From the NCBI GenBank assembly GCA_018646565.1, contig JABGUO010000023.1, forward strand, positions 1-15,464: DNA of 15,464 nt, written 5' to 3'. This DNA comes from Opitutia bacterium. Lineage in GTDB: Bacteria > Verrucomicrobiota > Verrucomicrobiia > Opitutales > Seribacteraceae. Positions 7,493-15,464 of the stretch are shown in pieces; within the stretch, counting starts at the first letter, position 1, and every line of letters starts with the position of its first letter. The translations under genes were made by a program, and so were the position numbers. A model generated the notes under the pieces. That model had not been told where the DNA came from and did no database searches. It worked only from the letters and a program-made list of their open reading frames with translations.

Positions 7493-8317
7493 TTATTCTA
7501 ACTCGCCTTCTTCTTTAATTTCTGTACGAAAACGAGGCTTCCCATAACCGGTTGCACTGGATAAAGGCTGGCTTAATTCAGCCACTTTTTTTACCTTTAA
7601 CTTACTGCCATCCAGTCCCAAGAAAAAGATTCCTCGCATGATCGGTGAGTGGGCAAACCTTTGATTAAAGACTTCGAGGTATTGAGCATTTTTTTGGATC
7701 ATTGCTTGTAACAAAACTCCCCTTTTCCCCTCCTCCAGAACTGCGGGACTGACCTTTGTCTTAGACGAAGGAAGACTAAACTTCTCTTTTCCAAAAATGA
7801 CATAAAGCGGAGTACGAGATTGAGAAATGAATTTATAACTCCCTACTGGGACTTCATTCTTGGAAAACGGAATAGGATAAATTCTCCATAATCCATTTTT
7901 TTTCTTGTTCACGAATAATAATAAGAACTCCTGAATACCGCTTTTTCCCTGAGGTAACTCAAACTCAGCAGATAGGATTCCCAGGGGATGTCGAGTTGAA
8001 TTATTTTCGTCTTCTACTTCCCACTCCCTCGGTCTTCTTTTGTTGTAAAAATTCACATTCCCACCGCCGTAATAAACAAACTTTCTCGACATCGAACTGG
8101 AACCGATTGAAATCTCTTCTATTGTTGCATTTGATTCTTTTTCGTTTCCCCACGGAGCATAGGAAAAAGATTCACTATTATATTTTTCTAAAAAGACGGC
8201 GGAAAAGACTGCAACTGGTTCCATCAATTTCTCCTGAGCATTGACATTTCCAATGCCAAACATATTCAAAACGAAGAAAAAAAAGAATGACTTTTGTTTT
8301 GTAAATTTTTTAAGCAT
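7493..8317 (-). CDS. Exported protein of unknown function downstream of the Verru_Chthon A-like gene
   Basis: I do not recognise the family. From the ATG at 8317 the product has 274 residues; a TTG at 8332 would add five. The N-terminus is a classic Sec signal peptide: lysine-rich MLKKFTKQK, a hydrophobic core with five consecutive Phe, and a likely cleavage after NVNA, just before QEK. The mature part is mixed in charge, with no cysteine pair or transmembrane helix, and looks beta-rich, with FVYYGGGNVNFYNKRRP, WRIYPIPFSKNEVPVGSYKF and SRTPLYVIFGKEKF. The C-terminus is hydrophilic (ATGYGKPRFRTEIKEEGELE). It follows the giant pseudopilin-like gene by 43 bases on the same strand, so it is probably the last gene of that unit and acts in the periplasm or outer envelope with it. 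That partnership is inferred from position only. Confidence 0.75.
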   Translation of the reverse strand: MLKKFTKQKSFFFFFVLNMFGIGNVNAQEKLMEPVAVFSAVFLEKYNSESFSYAPWGNEKESNATIEEISIGSSSMSRKFVYYGGGNVNFYNKRRPREWEVEDENNSTRHPLGILSAEFELPQGKSGIQEFLLLFVNKKKNGLWRIYPIPFSKNEVPVGSYKFISQSRTPLYVIFGKEKFSLPSSKTKVSPAVLEEGKRGVLLQAMIQKNAQYLEVFNQRFAHSPIMRGIFFLGLDGSKLKVKKVAELSQPLSSATGYGKPRFRTEIKEEGELE

Positions 8318-8344
8318 CAACAGATAAAACAACAGTTCGGATTA

Positions 8345-8362
8345 AAAAGCAAAGTTGCTTTT
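8345..8362 (-). terminator. Inverted repeat at the end of the Verru_Chthon A-like gene, possible attenuator
   Basis: A perfect 8-base inverted repeat, AAAAGCAA/TTGCTTTT with two bases between, touches the stop codon of the large gene. Read on the minus strand the 3' arm ends in five T, as in a weak intrinsic terminator. Only two GC pairs are in each arm, so it may merely thin out transcription into the exported-protein gene or protect the 3' end of the message. Confidence 0.25.
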
Positions 8363-11300
8363 ATACGTCCTTCTCATTTAACCAGCGAAATTTTATAATC
8401 CTGAATTTTCTTCCAAACCTCTGATTAATTCCTTGATAAGAAATGTCTTTGTCTGGGTTTGATAAAGTCTCCTCCGAGGGATCCTGATTTAGCTTCAAGT
8501 CAGATTTTAATCCATCCGCAAATAAATCATTTGCACCCGTTTTTCCAATTCCTGGAAGATCGGGTCCGCCCTCCGGTCCTGAAGTCACATCACTCCCTTC
8601 TTTGTTACGACTGTTTTGATTTAAATCCAACCAATGCTCATCTCTACCATTCCATATTCCATCAAAATTCATGTCTTCGAAAGGCTCATGCGGACGGTGA
8701 TGTGGGGCGTCTAGATCTGATTTAATATAATCCGGAGTACGCTGGACCGTAAGTTCGATCCATGCACGAGAGGCGAATGCCTGGTCCTCTGTTGCTGGGC
8801 TTTCACCCATAACTCGAATGGTAAATGTATCAGAGCGAGCCGAAGTTACAGGAGCAAGCGGGCTGAGGACATCTGCCTGCATAAGCCAGCCTGGTTTATT
8901 GGCTGCAGTTGCCACATTTTCAACAGCAAGTAAATTATCTGGCGCTTCTCCGCTTGAAAACGCATTCTCATAATAATACATCTTATATTCGACTCGGTCT
9001 TCAGAGCCGCCTGTATTGGGAGTAATATACCCAGGTCTCCCAAAAGGTGGTTGAATATTTTCACGATCTTCTACCCCCATGCCCCACGGTTGCGGATAGG
9101 TCATGTAATCAGTTGGCCAAACTGGGTTACTCCTGGTTGGGATCGGGGTGGCGGGTTGTGAAAAAACAACTCTTTTCAAAATACTGCCACTATTCGGATT
9201 TTGATATTGTGTTCCGATAACTGCATGAAGCCCAAAATCTGAGGATTCGAATTTACTTTGCGATATATAGTTGGAATCATTAAATGGAGTATTAAGATAT
9301 TGGTTTGACCTAAATCTTGTCGTAGGAACTTTAGGGATAATTGGATTACCCATTGGTTGACTAGGCAGGTTAAATTGGAAATTACCTTGGTTAATATTGG
9401 AGTCTGCTATCGCAGCCTGAACTGTTCCCCGTAGACCAATTGTTGAATTTCTCGTTTCCTCTGGCCATTCAGTAAAAGGTAAAAAGATAAGACTCTCCTT
9501 TGTTTCACTTTGAATTCGGCGATTCACAAAATCAGAAAAGGACAGAAAAGGACCACGCAATTTAATTTGCTTCACCATGCTCTTGGCCAAATCGATAATT
9601 TCACCATCGTCTAAGCTACAAATTTGATTCCATGGATTCTCAACTATTTCATCCAGAAAACGCGGAAAAGTTGTTTCACTCGAAGGTGAAGATCTTCCTG
9701 ACACACGGATGCCCTTAAGGGCAGTCAACTGAGCGACCCAAGCGTTCACTGAAGTTGAATTTATATTAAATGCACCCTCTAAAAGTAGATCGGAAGCAAG
9801 AGTCTGGTATTGAAGGTCTTTATTTTCTGACTCACCCAACTTAACTAAATCTTTTTGATCATACTCAGTGAGTTTCCATCGACCATTTTCCAGCCACTCT
9901 TCCCTCAAAAATGGAGTTAATCGTGAATTCCTAAATGGATTGAACCTTTCACCTGGTTCCAGGTCCGTCGGAATTTGGGTAAAAGTATCTAATCCATCAA
10001 TTCCAGAAAAGAAATATCCGTCAAACAGGGCACGATTTGCATAATAAGAATGATCTATCGTAACATTTTGATGCTCATTTTGAGCACCATCATCTCGAAT
10101 CGCACCCATTCCTGTATTCCAATTGCTTTGCCAAGGAAATAAATTAATTTGGCGCATTCCGACGCCTGGTATTTCGGTAAGAAAATTAAATTTAGCCTTT
10201 TGTCCTATGATATCCATGGAACCCTTTGGTTGCGCTTTTAGGGCACGAACCCGTGCCCATGTTTTGTAACGACCCACTTGAGGTGACGCATAGGAATTAC
10301 CAATTACATAGGCGGGACCGTGAGAATAATTATTGAGATTCGCATGTTTTAATTGACCTAAGGATAAAAGGGGAGAGCGTGGAAGGTCGAACATTATTGC
10401 TGAAGGACTTGCTCCCATCGTGGAGCCAATTTGCATTTGCTCGTGAAAGAAGCCAGCACTGTTCTCCAGTCCGGCCTTGGGAACAATGGCGTCCGTGAAG
10501 AATTCTGTCTCAAAACCTGCTCCGTGTGTAGAAGTGGAAGTAAAATCAGTCAATGGGTCCAAATCTTCACCTCTTGTTGGAGGAGTATAGAAATTGAAGT
10601 TATTCTTATCGTAAATCGCATGAAAACGGGACTTTCCCCGATAATGACTGCCATTAAAGAATTCTGTTTCCCAATTATTTCCATATCCTTCCTGTAAGCT
10701 GTCAACCAATGCTCTTGGGTTAAATTGATTAAAGACAACCGAATTTGCAGTTCCTGGAAATTTCCACCTTAGTCTAAATCCATTGCCGACAAGAGAATCC
10801 GAGGTGTGCTGAGACATGGAATTGGCCAAATGCGAAGCTTGCGAAAAATCCAAATGTCCACTTCCTATGTCCAAAGAGAATTTCTTGTTTATTTTTTTCA
10901 GGACTTTTAAGTTATTGAGCGAGTGAGTCCTCGGGTCGTTTCCGTACACGGTAATGCCCTGTGGTCGGAAATAGGATGAACTTTGCACCCTGTCTCCTGT
11001 CTCGGGATCAAAATCCTCTTTGACCCTACGGTTTACTCCCTGAATATCTCCAATCCAAAACTGCATAGTCAAAGGTTCACTTGTAGTAATTGTAAAATTC
11101 GACTTGCAAATGAGGGCATTTGCAAATCCCTCACTACCCTTCGATAAAGATGCCTCAATAAATTGAATATTATTTGAACTTATTAGATCCACCCAGTTCC
11201 ATCTTTGATCTTGAGATACCACAAAATGAGACTTTTCTCCCGCATCTAATTGTAAATTACTTATTTTCAGTAACAGATGCCTTTCAGCAGTTTGTGTGGT

Positions 11301-13715
11301 TGGAGTAATATTGGAAGAGTCTTGTTTAAGACTTCTAAAAAAGTGGTATTTGGTAATTTTCCCATTGGAACCCCAGGGCGGAAAATCTGGAGGAAAACCC
11401 GTATACTGGGTATCGGCTCTAAAAACACTATACTTACCACCCTGTGGGTGCCCAATATCCCTAAGATTAAAATCTTGATTTAACATCCATCCACGATTGT
11501 AGCGAAATCTATTATCTCCCAAGTTTGGCCTTCCTCCTCCTCCTCCTCCTGGCGGACGGGGAGGGCGAGGGATGTGGCTACGTGGTTCACCGGGATCCCA
11601 CCTGCCGTTTCCATTCGTGTCAATATAGGGCATAGTTCCTCCCGGTACCTGCCAATTTTGCGTGGGCATACTTGAAACACTTGTTGTTGTATTTCCTGGA
11701 ATATAATGAACCGTGGCATTGGGGTTGTGAATATACCACTTCTTAAATAAATCCCATTCCTTCGAATTATACGCACTCATGTATACGGAGATTGGTATCT
11801 CCACATAAACATCATTCAATTGAATAGGAATATTATAGGGATTCCAAAAGGCAACGGATGGATACATTGCAAGAGCAAGTTTATCGTCCGTCCAAGTTGG
11901 AACAGCAGAAAATTTAAACTCAACAAGGGCGGGAACAACGGAGTGATTGATTGGCTCGGGGCGAATTGTTCTCTCAGCAAAATGATTAAAGTTATCCACC
12001 AAATCACGAATGGAGACCTGTATCTCGCCGTTTGGATTATTGGGGCGTTCAGCAAACAAAATATTATTATCTCCCACTATTCTGGGAAACCCGTCGGGCA
12101 TTAACTTTTCTTCTTGCTGACGTGGATTGTTAATAACGGAATCCCATGCTGAATCTGAATTAGCATCTTTCCACTTATTATGAAAATCTTTAAGAACCGA
12201 CCAACGGGGACCTGCTAAAATGGTATTTTTGTCATCGATGGTCGGAGCAAACTGTCCCGAAGATTGGTCATTCCATTCATTCGCAAACGCGGTCGGTTTA
12301 AAAGACAGGTTTTTCATATAGTAAATTCTGTCCTGATATAAATAACCTTGAAAATCTTTTTCCCAGATTGTTCCGGATTCAACCGCAAAGGCACTACTCA
12401 AATCTCTTTTAAGCCCGCCTGTTCTTACATCTGCAAGAACACCGTAAGATTCTGTCGTAAGACCATGATAGTGAGCGGCGAGGCGATTCGATTTAGTTGT
12501 CGGATCCCCAGTCACCCCATCAATCTCTGCGAACATTCCAAGCGAAATAATATTTTGTCGTTCCTCTTCAATCGAAGGGGAAAATGTAATTCCAAATCCT
12601 GTTTCTAAATTGGGTTCAGATGCGACGGAAAGATCGTCCCACACATTTTCGCCTTTTTTTACATTCACGTGATTGACTTTCGCTTTTACCCCTTCGTCGC
12701 CTACCCAGTAAGCATAGGAAGCAGCGGTACTGGGAAGCCCTTCTGATTCATCGGGGATTTCAAAATTAGTTTTCCTTACTTTCACCGGTTCTCCGGCAAG
12801 GTGGTTTTTCCAATCTCTCGGATTCTCGGGATCATAACTAGATTTCAAGAGAGGTTTTTTGAGCATCCAAACTGTCTGGTCGGGAAACTGGGTATCATCA
12901 GGATCCGGTAATTCGACAAGTGGGTGAAAATATTGAGGATCAAAAATATCGGAATTTTGATTCGTAAAATTTTGCTGAACCACGCCCTGATAATCCAACC
13001 AAGCGTTCCCTTCCTGACCGTAGGAAGTTTGAGCCCCATTAAAATACCGTTGATCCTTTTCAATACCATCTGGGATCTCGATATAATCCTGTCTGGATAC
13101 AAAGGATCCGGATCCTTGTAATACCGCCAATTTTTTTTCATATCCCTCGTTTCCACTCACTAACCAGGCAACTTCAACCGCAGGGTGCGGATCAAATTCA
13201 GAATCCTGCATAATTGTTTTATTCACAGAGTTTCCGGTTTCTAAAATATTGGGAAACGGTTTCGCACCCGGTTGTATTCCTCCTTTACTTTTCGCACGAT
13301 TTTTCCAAACCCCTGTCCAATATCTTTGGCCAAAGGATAATTTATCATATTGGTTATCCTCATCGAGGTCTACTCCGCTTGATACAGAAAGACTGGCATC
13401 ATACTTTTGGTTAACATATAACTCACCTGATTCGACTCTTTCATCCAAAATATCTGCAGTTGCCGAAATTCGTGTATCCGGACCCAAGTGTTTTTGAATT
13501 TCTCCCAACGCTACCATCATACCCATTCGAGCGTTCGCTTGTGCCAATACTTTTTGCTTCCTGAGCTCGGCTAAGTTTAGATCAGTACCCACTAAGCTGA
13601 CGAGAGATACGACAAGCAAAAACACTAAACTCATGAGAGAAAGAGCAAGCACAAGAGCAAAGCCCTGTCTTCGATCCTTTTTCATTTCATGGGAACAATC
13701 GGGTAACTTTTTCAT
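8361..13715 (-). CDS. Verru_Chthon cassette protein A-like giant pseudopilin-type envelope protein (1784 aa)
   Basis: The N-terminus has a basic leader and a prepilin-like cleavage and membrane segment, RRQGFALVLALSLMSLVFLL (15-34), followed by a polar helix rich in Asn, Ala and Glu. Position +5 is Leu rather than Glu, as in tip pseudopilins of the GspK/PilX kind. Other landmarks I associate with Verru_Chthon A are FGQRYWTGVW near the N-terminus, GAFNINSTSVNAW (about 1312-1324), RGPFLSFSDFVNRRI (about 1383-1397) and the near-terminal SDTFTIRVMGES with AWIELTVQRTPDYI. Two EF-hand/dockerin-like loops occur at 699-710 and 1681-1692, and a Pro-rich stretch leads into six glycines at 723-728. The role of this family is unknown; an extracellular or envelope-spanning pseudopilus-linked function is inference. 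A second ATG at codon 11 would give a more typical short leader. It sits 65 bases after the cytochrome/SUMF1 gene on the same strand. The frame is unbroken. Confidence 0.8.
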   Translation of the reverse strand: MKKLPDCSHEMKKDRRQGFALVLALSLMSLVFLLVVSLVSLVGTDLNLAELRKQKVLAQANARMGMMVALGEIQKHLGPDTRISATADILDERVESGELYVNQKYDASLSVSSGVDLDEDNQYDKLSFGQRYWTGVWKNRAKSKGGIQPGAKPFPNILETGNSVNKTIMQDSEFDPHPAVEVAWLVSGNEGYEKKLAVLQGSGSFVSRQDYIEIPDGIEKDQRYFNGAQTSYGQEGNAWLDYQGVVQQNFTNQNSDIFDPQYFHPLVELPDPDDTQFPDQTVWMLKKPLLKSSYDPENPRDWKNHLAGEPVKVRKTNFEIPDESEGLPSTAASYAYWVGDEGVKAKVNHVNVKKGENVWDDLSVASEPNLETGFGITFSPSIEEERQNIISLGMFAEIDGVTGDPTTKSNRLAAHYHGLTTESYGVLADVRTGGLKRDLSSAFAVESGTIWEKDFQGYLYQDRIYYMKNLSFKPTAFANEWNDQSSGQFAPTIDDKNTILAGPRWSVLKDFHNKWKDANSDSAWDSVINNPRQQEEKLMPDGFPRIVGDNNILFAERPNNPNGEIQVSIRDLVDNFNHFAERTIRPEPINHSVVPALVEFKFSAVPTWTDDKLALAMYPSVAFWNPYNIPIQLNDVYVEIPISVYMSAYNSKEWDLFKKWYIHNPNATVHYIPGNTTTSVSSMPTQNWQVPGGTMPYIDTNGNGRWDPGEPRSHIPRPPRPPGGGGGGRPNLGDNRFRYNRGWMLNQDFNLRDIGHPQGGKYSVFRADTQYTGFPPDFPPWGSNGKITKYHFFRSLKQDSSNITPTTQTAERHLLLKISNLQLDAGEKSHFVVSQDQRWNWVDLISSNNIQFIEASLSKGSEGFANALICKSNFTITTSEPLTMQFWIGDIQGVNRRVKEDFDPETGDRVQSSSYFRPQGITVYGNDPRTHSLNNLKVLKKINKKFSLDIGSGHLDFSQASHLANSMSQHTSDSLVGNGFRLRWKFPGTANSVVFNQFNPRALVDSLQEGYGNNWETEFFNGSHYRGKSRFHAIYDKNNFNFYTPPTRGEDLDPLTDFTSTSTHGAGFETEFFTDAIVPKAGLENSAGFFHEQMQIGSTMGASPSAIMFDLPRSPLLSLGQLKHANLNNYSHGPAYVIGNSYASPQVGRYKTWARVRALKAQPKGSMDIIGQKAKFNFLTEIPGVGMRQINLFPWQSNWNTGMGAIRDDGAQNEHQNVTIDHSYYANRALFDGYFFSGIDGLDTFTQIPTDLEPGERFNPFRNSRLTPFLREEWLENGRWKLTEYDQKDLVKLGESENKDLQYQTLASDLLLEGAFNINSTSVNAWVAQLTALKGIRVSGRSSPSSETTFPRFLDEIVENPWNQICSLDDGEIIDLAKSMVKQIKLRGPFLSFSDFVNRRIQSETKESLIFLPFTEWPEETRNSTIGLRGTVQAAIADSNINQGNFQFNLPSQPMGNPIIPKVPTTRFRSNQYLNTPFNDSNYISQSKFESSDFGLHAVIGTQYQNPNSGSILKRVVFSQPATPIPTRSNPVWPTDYMTYPQPWGMGVEDRENIQPPFGRPGYITPNTGGSEDRVEYKMYYYENAFSSGEAPDNLLAVENVATAANKPGWLMQADVLSPLAPVTSARSDTFTIRVMGESPATEDQAFASRAWIELTVQRTPDYIKSDLDAPHHRPHEPFEDMNFDGIWNGRDEHWLDLNQNSRNKEGSDVTSGPEGGPDLPGIGKTGANDLFADGLKSDLKLNQDPSEETLSNPDKDISYQGINQRFGRKFRIIKFRWLNEKDV
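11532..11549 (-). repeat. In-frame GGA trinucleotide repeat (six copies)
   Basis: Six consecutive GGA codons on the minus strand encode Gly723-728 of the giant pseudopilin-like protein, directly after a Pro/Arg-rich stretch (PRPPRPP). Copy-number change would lengthen or shorten the glycine run without breaking the frame. Confidence 0.9.
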
Positions 13716-13780
13716 AAGGCAACACTTACAAGTGAGCCCTTATTGTAACCAGATGCAAGTTTATAGAGAAGAAAAGTAAG

Positions 13781-15464
13781 TTATCGGGACGGAATCGCTA
13801 AAATATCTTCTTCAGAGGGCCAATACTTTTCGATATCTTCTAAAGAGGGAATTTCCCGGGGTCTTACCACCCGAAATCCAACAAATATTGCGTCTGTATG
13901 ATACCAAACACTTTTGGGGATTTGTGGGTCTTGTTGCTTCCATGCTTCTTCCGAGCCCATCCTTCCCGCACTCCTGTGACTTACTGCACCATCATCCCAC
14001 GATCCTCCTTTTACCACTCTTGGATACAAAGTATTCGGAGCAACAAGCGGATTTTGCAAAATACCCTTGGGGGCAGTATCCGCTGGGGGAACAAATTGAT
14101 CGAGCACCCACTCCCAAACGTTACCATGCATATCATAGAGGCCAAAGGGATTAGGAGATTTTTGCCCGACCTTTTGATATTTAAATCTACTGTTTCCAAG
14201 ATGCCAGGAATGATTAGATAACTCTTCCGAATCGTTTCCAAAACTGTACGCAGTATCTGTGCCTGCCTTACAGGCAAACTCCCATTCTGCCTCGGTGGGT
14301 AATCGATAGAATTTTCCCGTGCGAGCACTTAACCACATACAATACATTTTGGCAGATAGTTGAGTCATACAGATTGCAGGGTGTCCACTTTTACCCATTC
14401 CGAAAGTCATGTCAGTGTAGGGTGCAGTGGGCTTGGTAACAGCATCGGATAGGGCATCAGCCTCGGTGGGATCAAGTTTGTTGTATTCCCGGTTATCCTT
14501 ATCCAAATTTATCATCCAAAGTTCATACTCGTCCCAGGTGAGTTCGTATTTTCCCATCCAAAAGTCTGAAACATTAACTTTTCGGCTTAGTAATTCATTT
14601 TTGCCCCTATTTTCATCACTGGCAGAACTGCCCATACTGTATGTCCCTCCCTTTATGGGCATCATTTCAAAACTGAGTTCCGAGGTTACAATCTCTTGCC
14701 TGTAACTTGAAAATTCGTCTGCTACTTTTCCTTCCTTAAAGCCTAAGGATTTATACAGATCTTTGGGCATAGTTCCCAGGACTGTAAAGCTCTTCTTTTT
14801 AGGAGATAATTGTGCAGACTCAGGCCAATCAGCTCCTTCCTCAATCCACCTGCGGAGCAAAAACAAGTCAGTTGAAGACAGTGGATCATTACCTTCGGGA
14901 GGCATAAACATCTCGTCGTCTTGCGGTAAAGTGCATAATACCCAAAGATCACTCCCCAAAGGCTCGCCGGGAACAATAACATAATCGGAAGCAAAGGCAT
15001 GCTCGAAACTATCCAGCCTTAATTCGCCTTTCACTTTTCCATCGTAGTGACAAGCAACACAATTTTGCTCCAAGATAGGTTGAATGTTGTCAACAAAAGT
15101 CACTGTCTTTGGTAATCTCTTAAGGGGTACAAGAACCTCCTCATCGGGCCAATTTGCACCGGCCAATATCCATTTTTTTAAAATTTCCTTCTCTTGATCG
15201 CGGAGTGGGTAGTCTTTATCCTCATGCTTGAATGGAGGCATAACCAATTCATCATCAGAAGGCAGAGTTGTCGTCCAGTAGAGAGAGCTATCATCAGGTT
15301 TTCCCGGAACGATAACATCGTCACCTGCAAAAGCGGCTTTTTTGGTATCCAATCTTACTTTCCCTTTTGCATTTCCTTCACGGTGACAGCTCACACAATT
15401 ATGCTCTAAAATAGGTTTTACATCTCGAACAAATTCTATTTCTGCGTGAGACAGAGGCATTATA
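13781..15464 (-). CDS. Di-haem PSCyt1-type cytochrome domains fused to a SUMF1/FGE-like domain (5' end outside window)
   Basis: The frame is open to the right edge. The Met at 15460 is followed by LSHAEIEFVRDVKPILEHNC, which normally begins a mature haem domain, so the true start with a signal peptide probably lies beyond the window. Numbering from that Met, two repeated cytochrome modules of the Planctomycete type are seen: CVSCH (22-26) with LVMPP (72-76), and CVACH (134-138) with MFMPP (184-188); each module ends in a W-x-x-x-GA-x-WP helix. A SUMF1/FGE-sulfatase fold follows (about 263-535): GGTYSMGS, PTEAEWEFACKAGT (388-401), LYDMHGNVWEW (441-451), GGSWDDGAVSHRSAGR (485-500) and GFRVV. 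The copper-binding cysteines of true formylglycine-generating enzyme are missing from GGSW onward, so this is probably not an FGE but a binding or structural domain. It likely acts in the periplasm. It heads a same-strand unit with the Verru_Chthon A-like gene 65 bases downstream. Confidence 0.9.
   Translation of the reverse strand, partial: IMPLSHAEIEFVRDVKPILEHNCVSCHREGNAKGKVRLDTKKAAFAGDDVIVPGKPDDSSLYWTTTLPSDDELVMPPFKHEDKDYPLRDQEKEILKKWILAGANWPDEEVLVPLKRLPKTVTFVDNIQPILEQNCVACHYDGKVKGELRLDSFEHAFASDYVIVPGEPLGSDLWVLCTLPQDDEMFMPPEGNDPLSSTDLFLLRRWIEEGADWPESAQLSPKKKSFTVLGTMPKDLYKSLGFKEGKVADEFSSYRQEIVTSELSFEMMPIKGGTYSMGSSASDENRGKNELLSRKVNVSDFWMGKYELTWDEYELWMINLDKDNREYNKLDPTEADALSDAVTKPTAPYTDMTFGMGKSGHPAICMTQLSAKMYCMWLSARTGKFYRLPTEAEWEFACKAGTDTAYSFGNDSEELSNHSWHLGNSRFKYQKVGQKSPNPFGLYDMHGNVWEWVLDQFVPPADTAPKGILQNPLVAPNTLYPRVVKGGSWDDGAVSHRSAGRMGSEEAWKQQDPQIPKSVWYHTDAIFVGFRVVRPREIPSLEDIEKYWPSEEDILAIPSR

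Noticed and set aside
11480..11776. 98-codon minus-strand frame containing a run of Glu
   Set aside because: It is the GGA repeat read in another frame inside the giant gene; composition is not protein-like.
13723..13734. Short palindrome CACTT-AC-AAGTG upstream of the giant gene
   Set aside because: Five-base arms are expected by chance; no second copy or promoter supports an operator.
14011..14328. 105-codon minus-strand frame
   Set aside because: It lies inside the SUMF1-like domain in another frame, with no motif of its own.
1..15464. CRISPR array, tRNA, insertion sequence or prophage genes
   Set aside because: I saw no regularly spaced repeats, no cloverleaf-like segment, no transposase or integrase motifs and no flanking inverted repeats.

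Overview
The window is AT-rich bacterial chromosome, densely coded on both strands, with no tRNA, rRNA, insertion sequence, CRISPR array or non-coding stretch over about 150 bases. The best lineage marker is the 1784-residue protein in the right half. It has the build of Verru_Chthon cassette protein A, a pseudopilin-like family known from Verrucomicrobiota. The adjoining fusion of two Planctomycetes/Verrucomicrobia-type cytochrome domains to a SUMF1-like domain agrees with this. I infer a member of the Verrucomicrobiota, possibly an Opitutae-like relative; no ribosomal marker is present to settle it.

Left to right: (1) Bases 1-1565, minus strand: tyrA then aroA, joined by a 4-base ATGA overlap and running off the left edge. 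These are two enzymes of aromatic amino acid synthesis. (2) Bases 1628-3972, plus strand: a tight run of a 56-residue membrane protein, an 82-residue prepilin-like protein, a VTT-domain (DedA/TVP38-like) membrane protein and xseA, the large subunit of exonuclease VII. (3) Bases 3992-4828, minus strand: a GNAT acetyltransferase, convergent with xseA. (4) Bases 4901-6926, plus strand: purM (long, Bacteroidetes-like form) overlapping a trimeric-type purine nucleoside phosphorylase, which couples a de novo purine step to salvage. (5) Bases 7069-7479, plus strand: hisI, with unusual metal-site residues. (6) Bases 7493-15464, minus strand: a probable three-gene unit for the cell envelope, read from the right edge: di-haem cytochrome/SUMF1 protein (start outside the window), the giant Verru_Chthon A-like protein, and an exported protein of unknown function.

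Regions 1 to 5 are mostly ordinary housekeeping metabolism. The parts most worth following are the envelope locus of region 6, where a large calcium-loop-bearing pseudopilin-like protein stands without recognisable cassette B, C or D partners inside the window but beside a haem/SUMF1 protein, the small prepilin-like protein of region 2, and the variant HisI. Almost no gene start has a Shine-Dalgarno sequence; hisI is the clear exception. I do not see a clear, fully novel defence or mobile system here.
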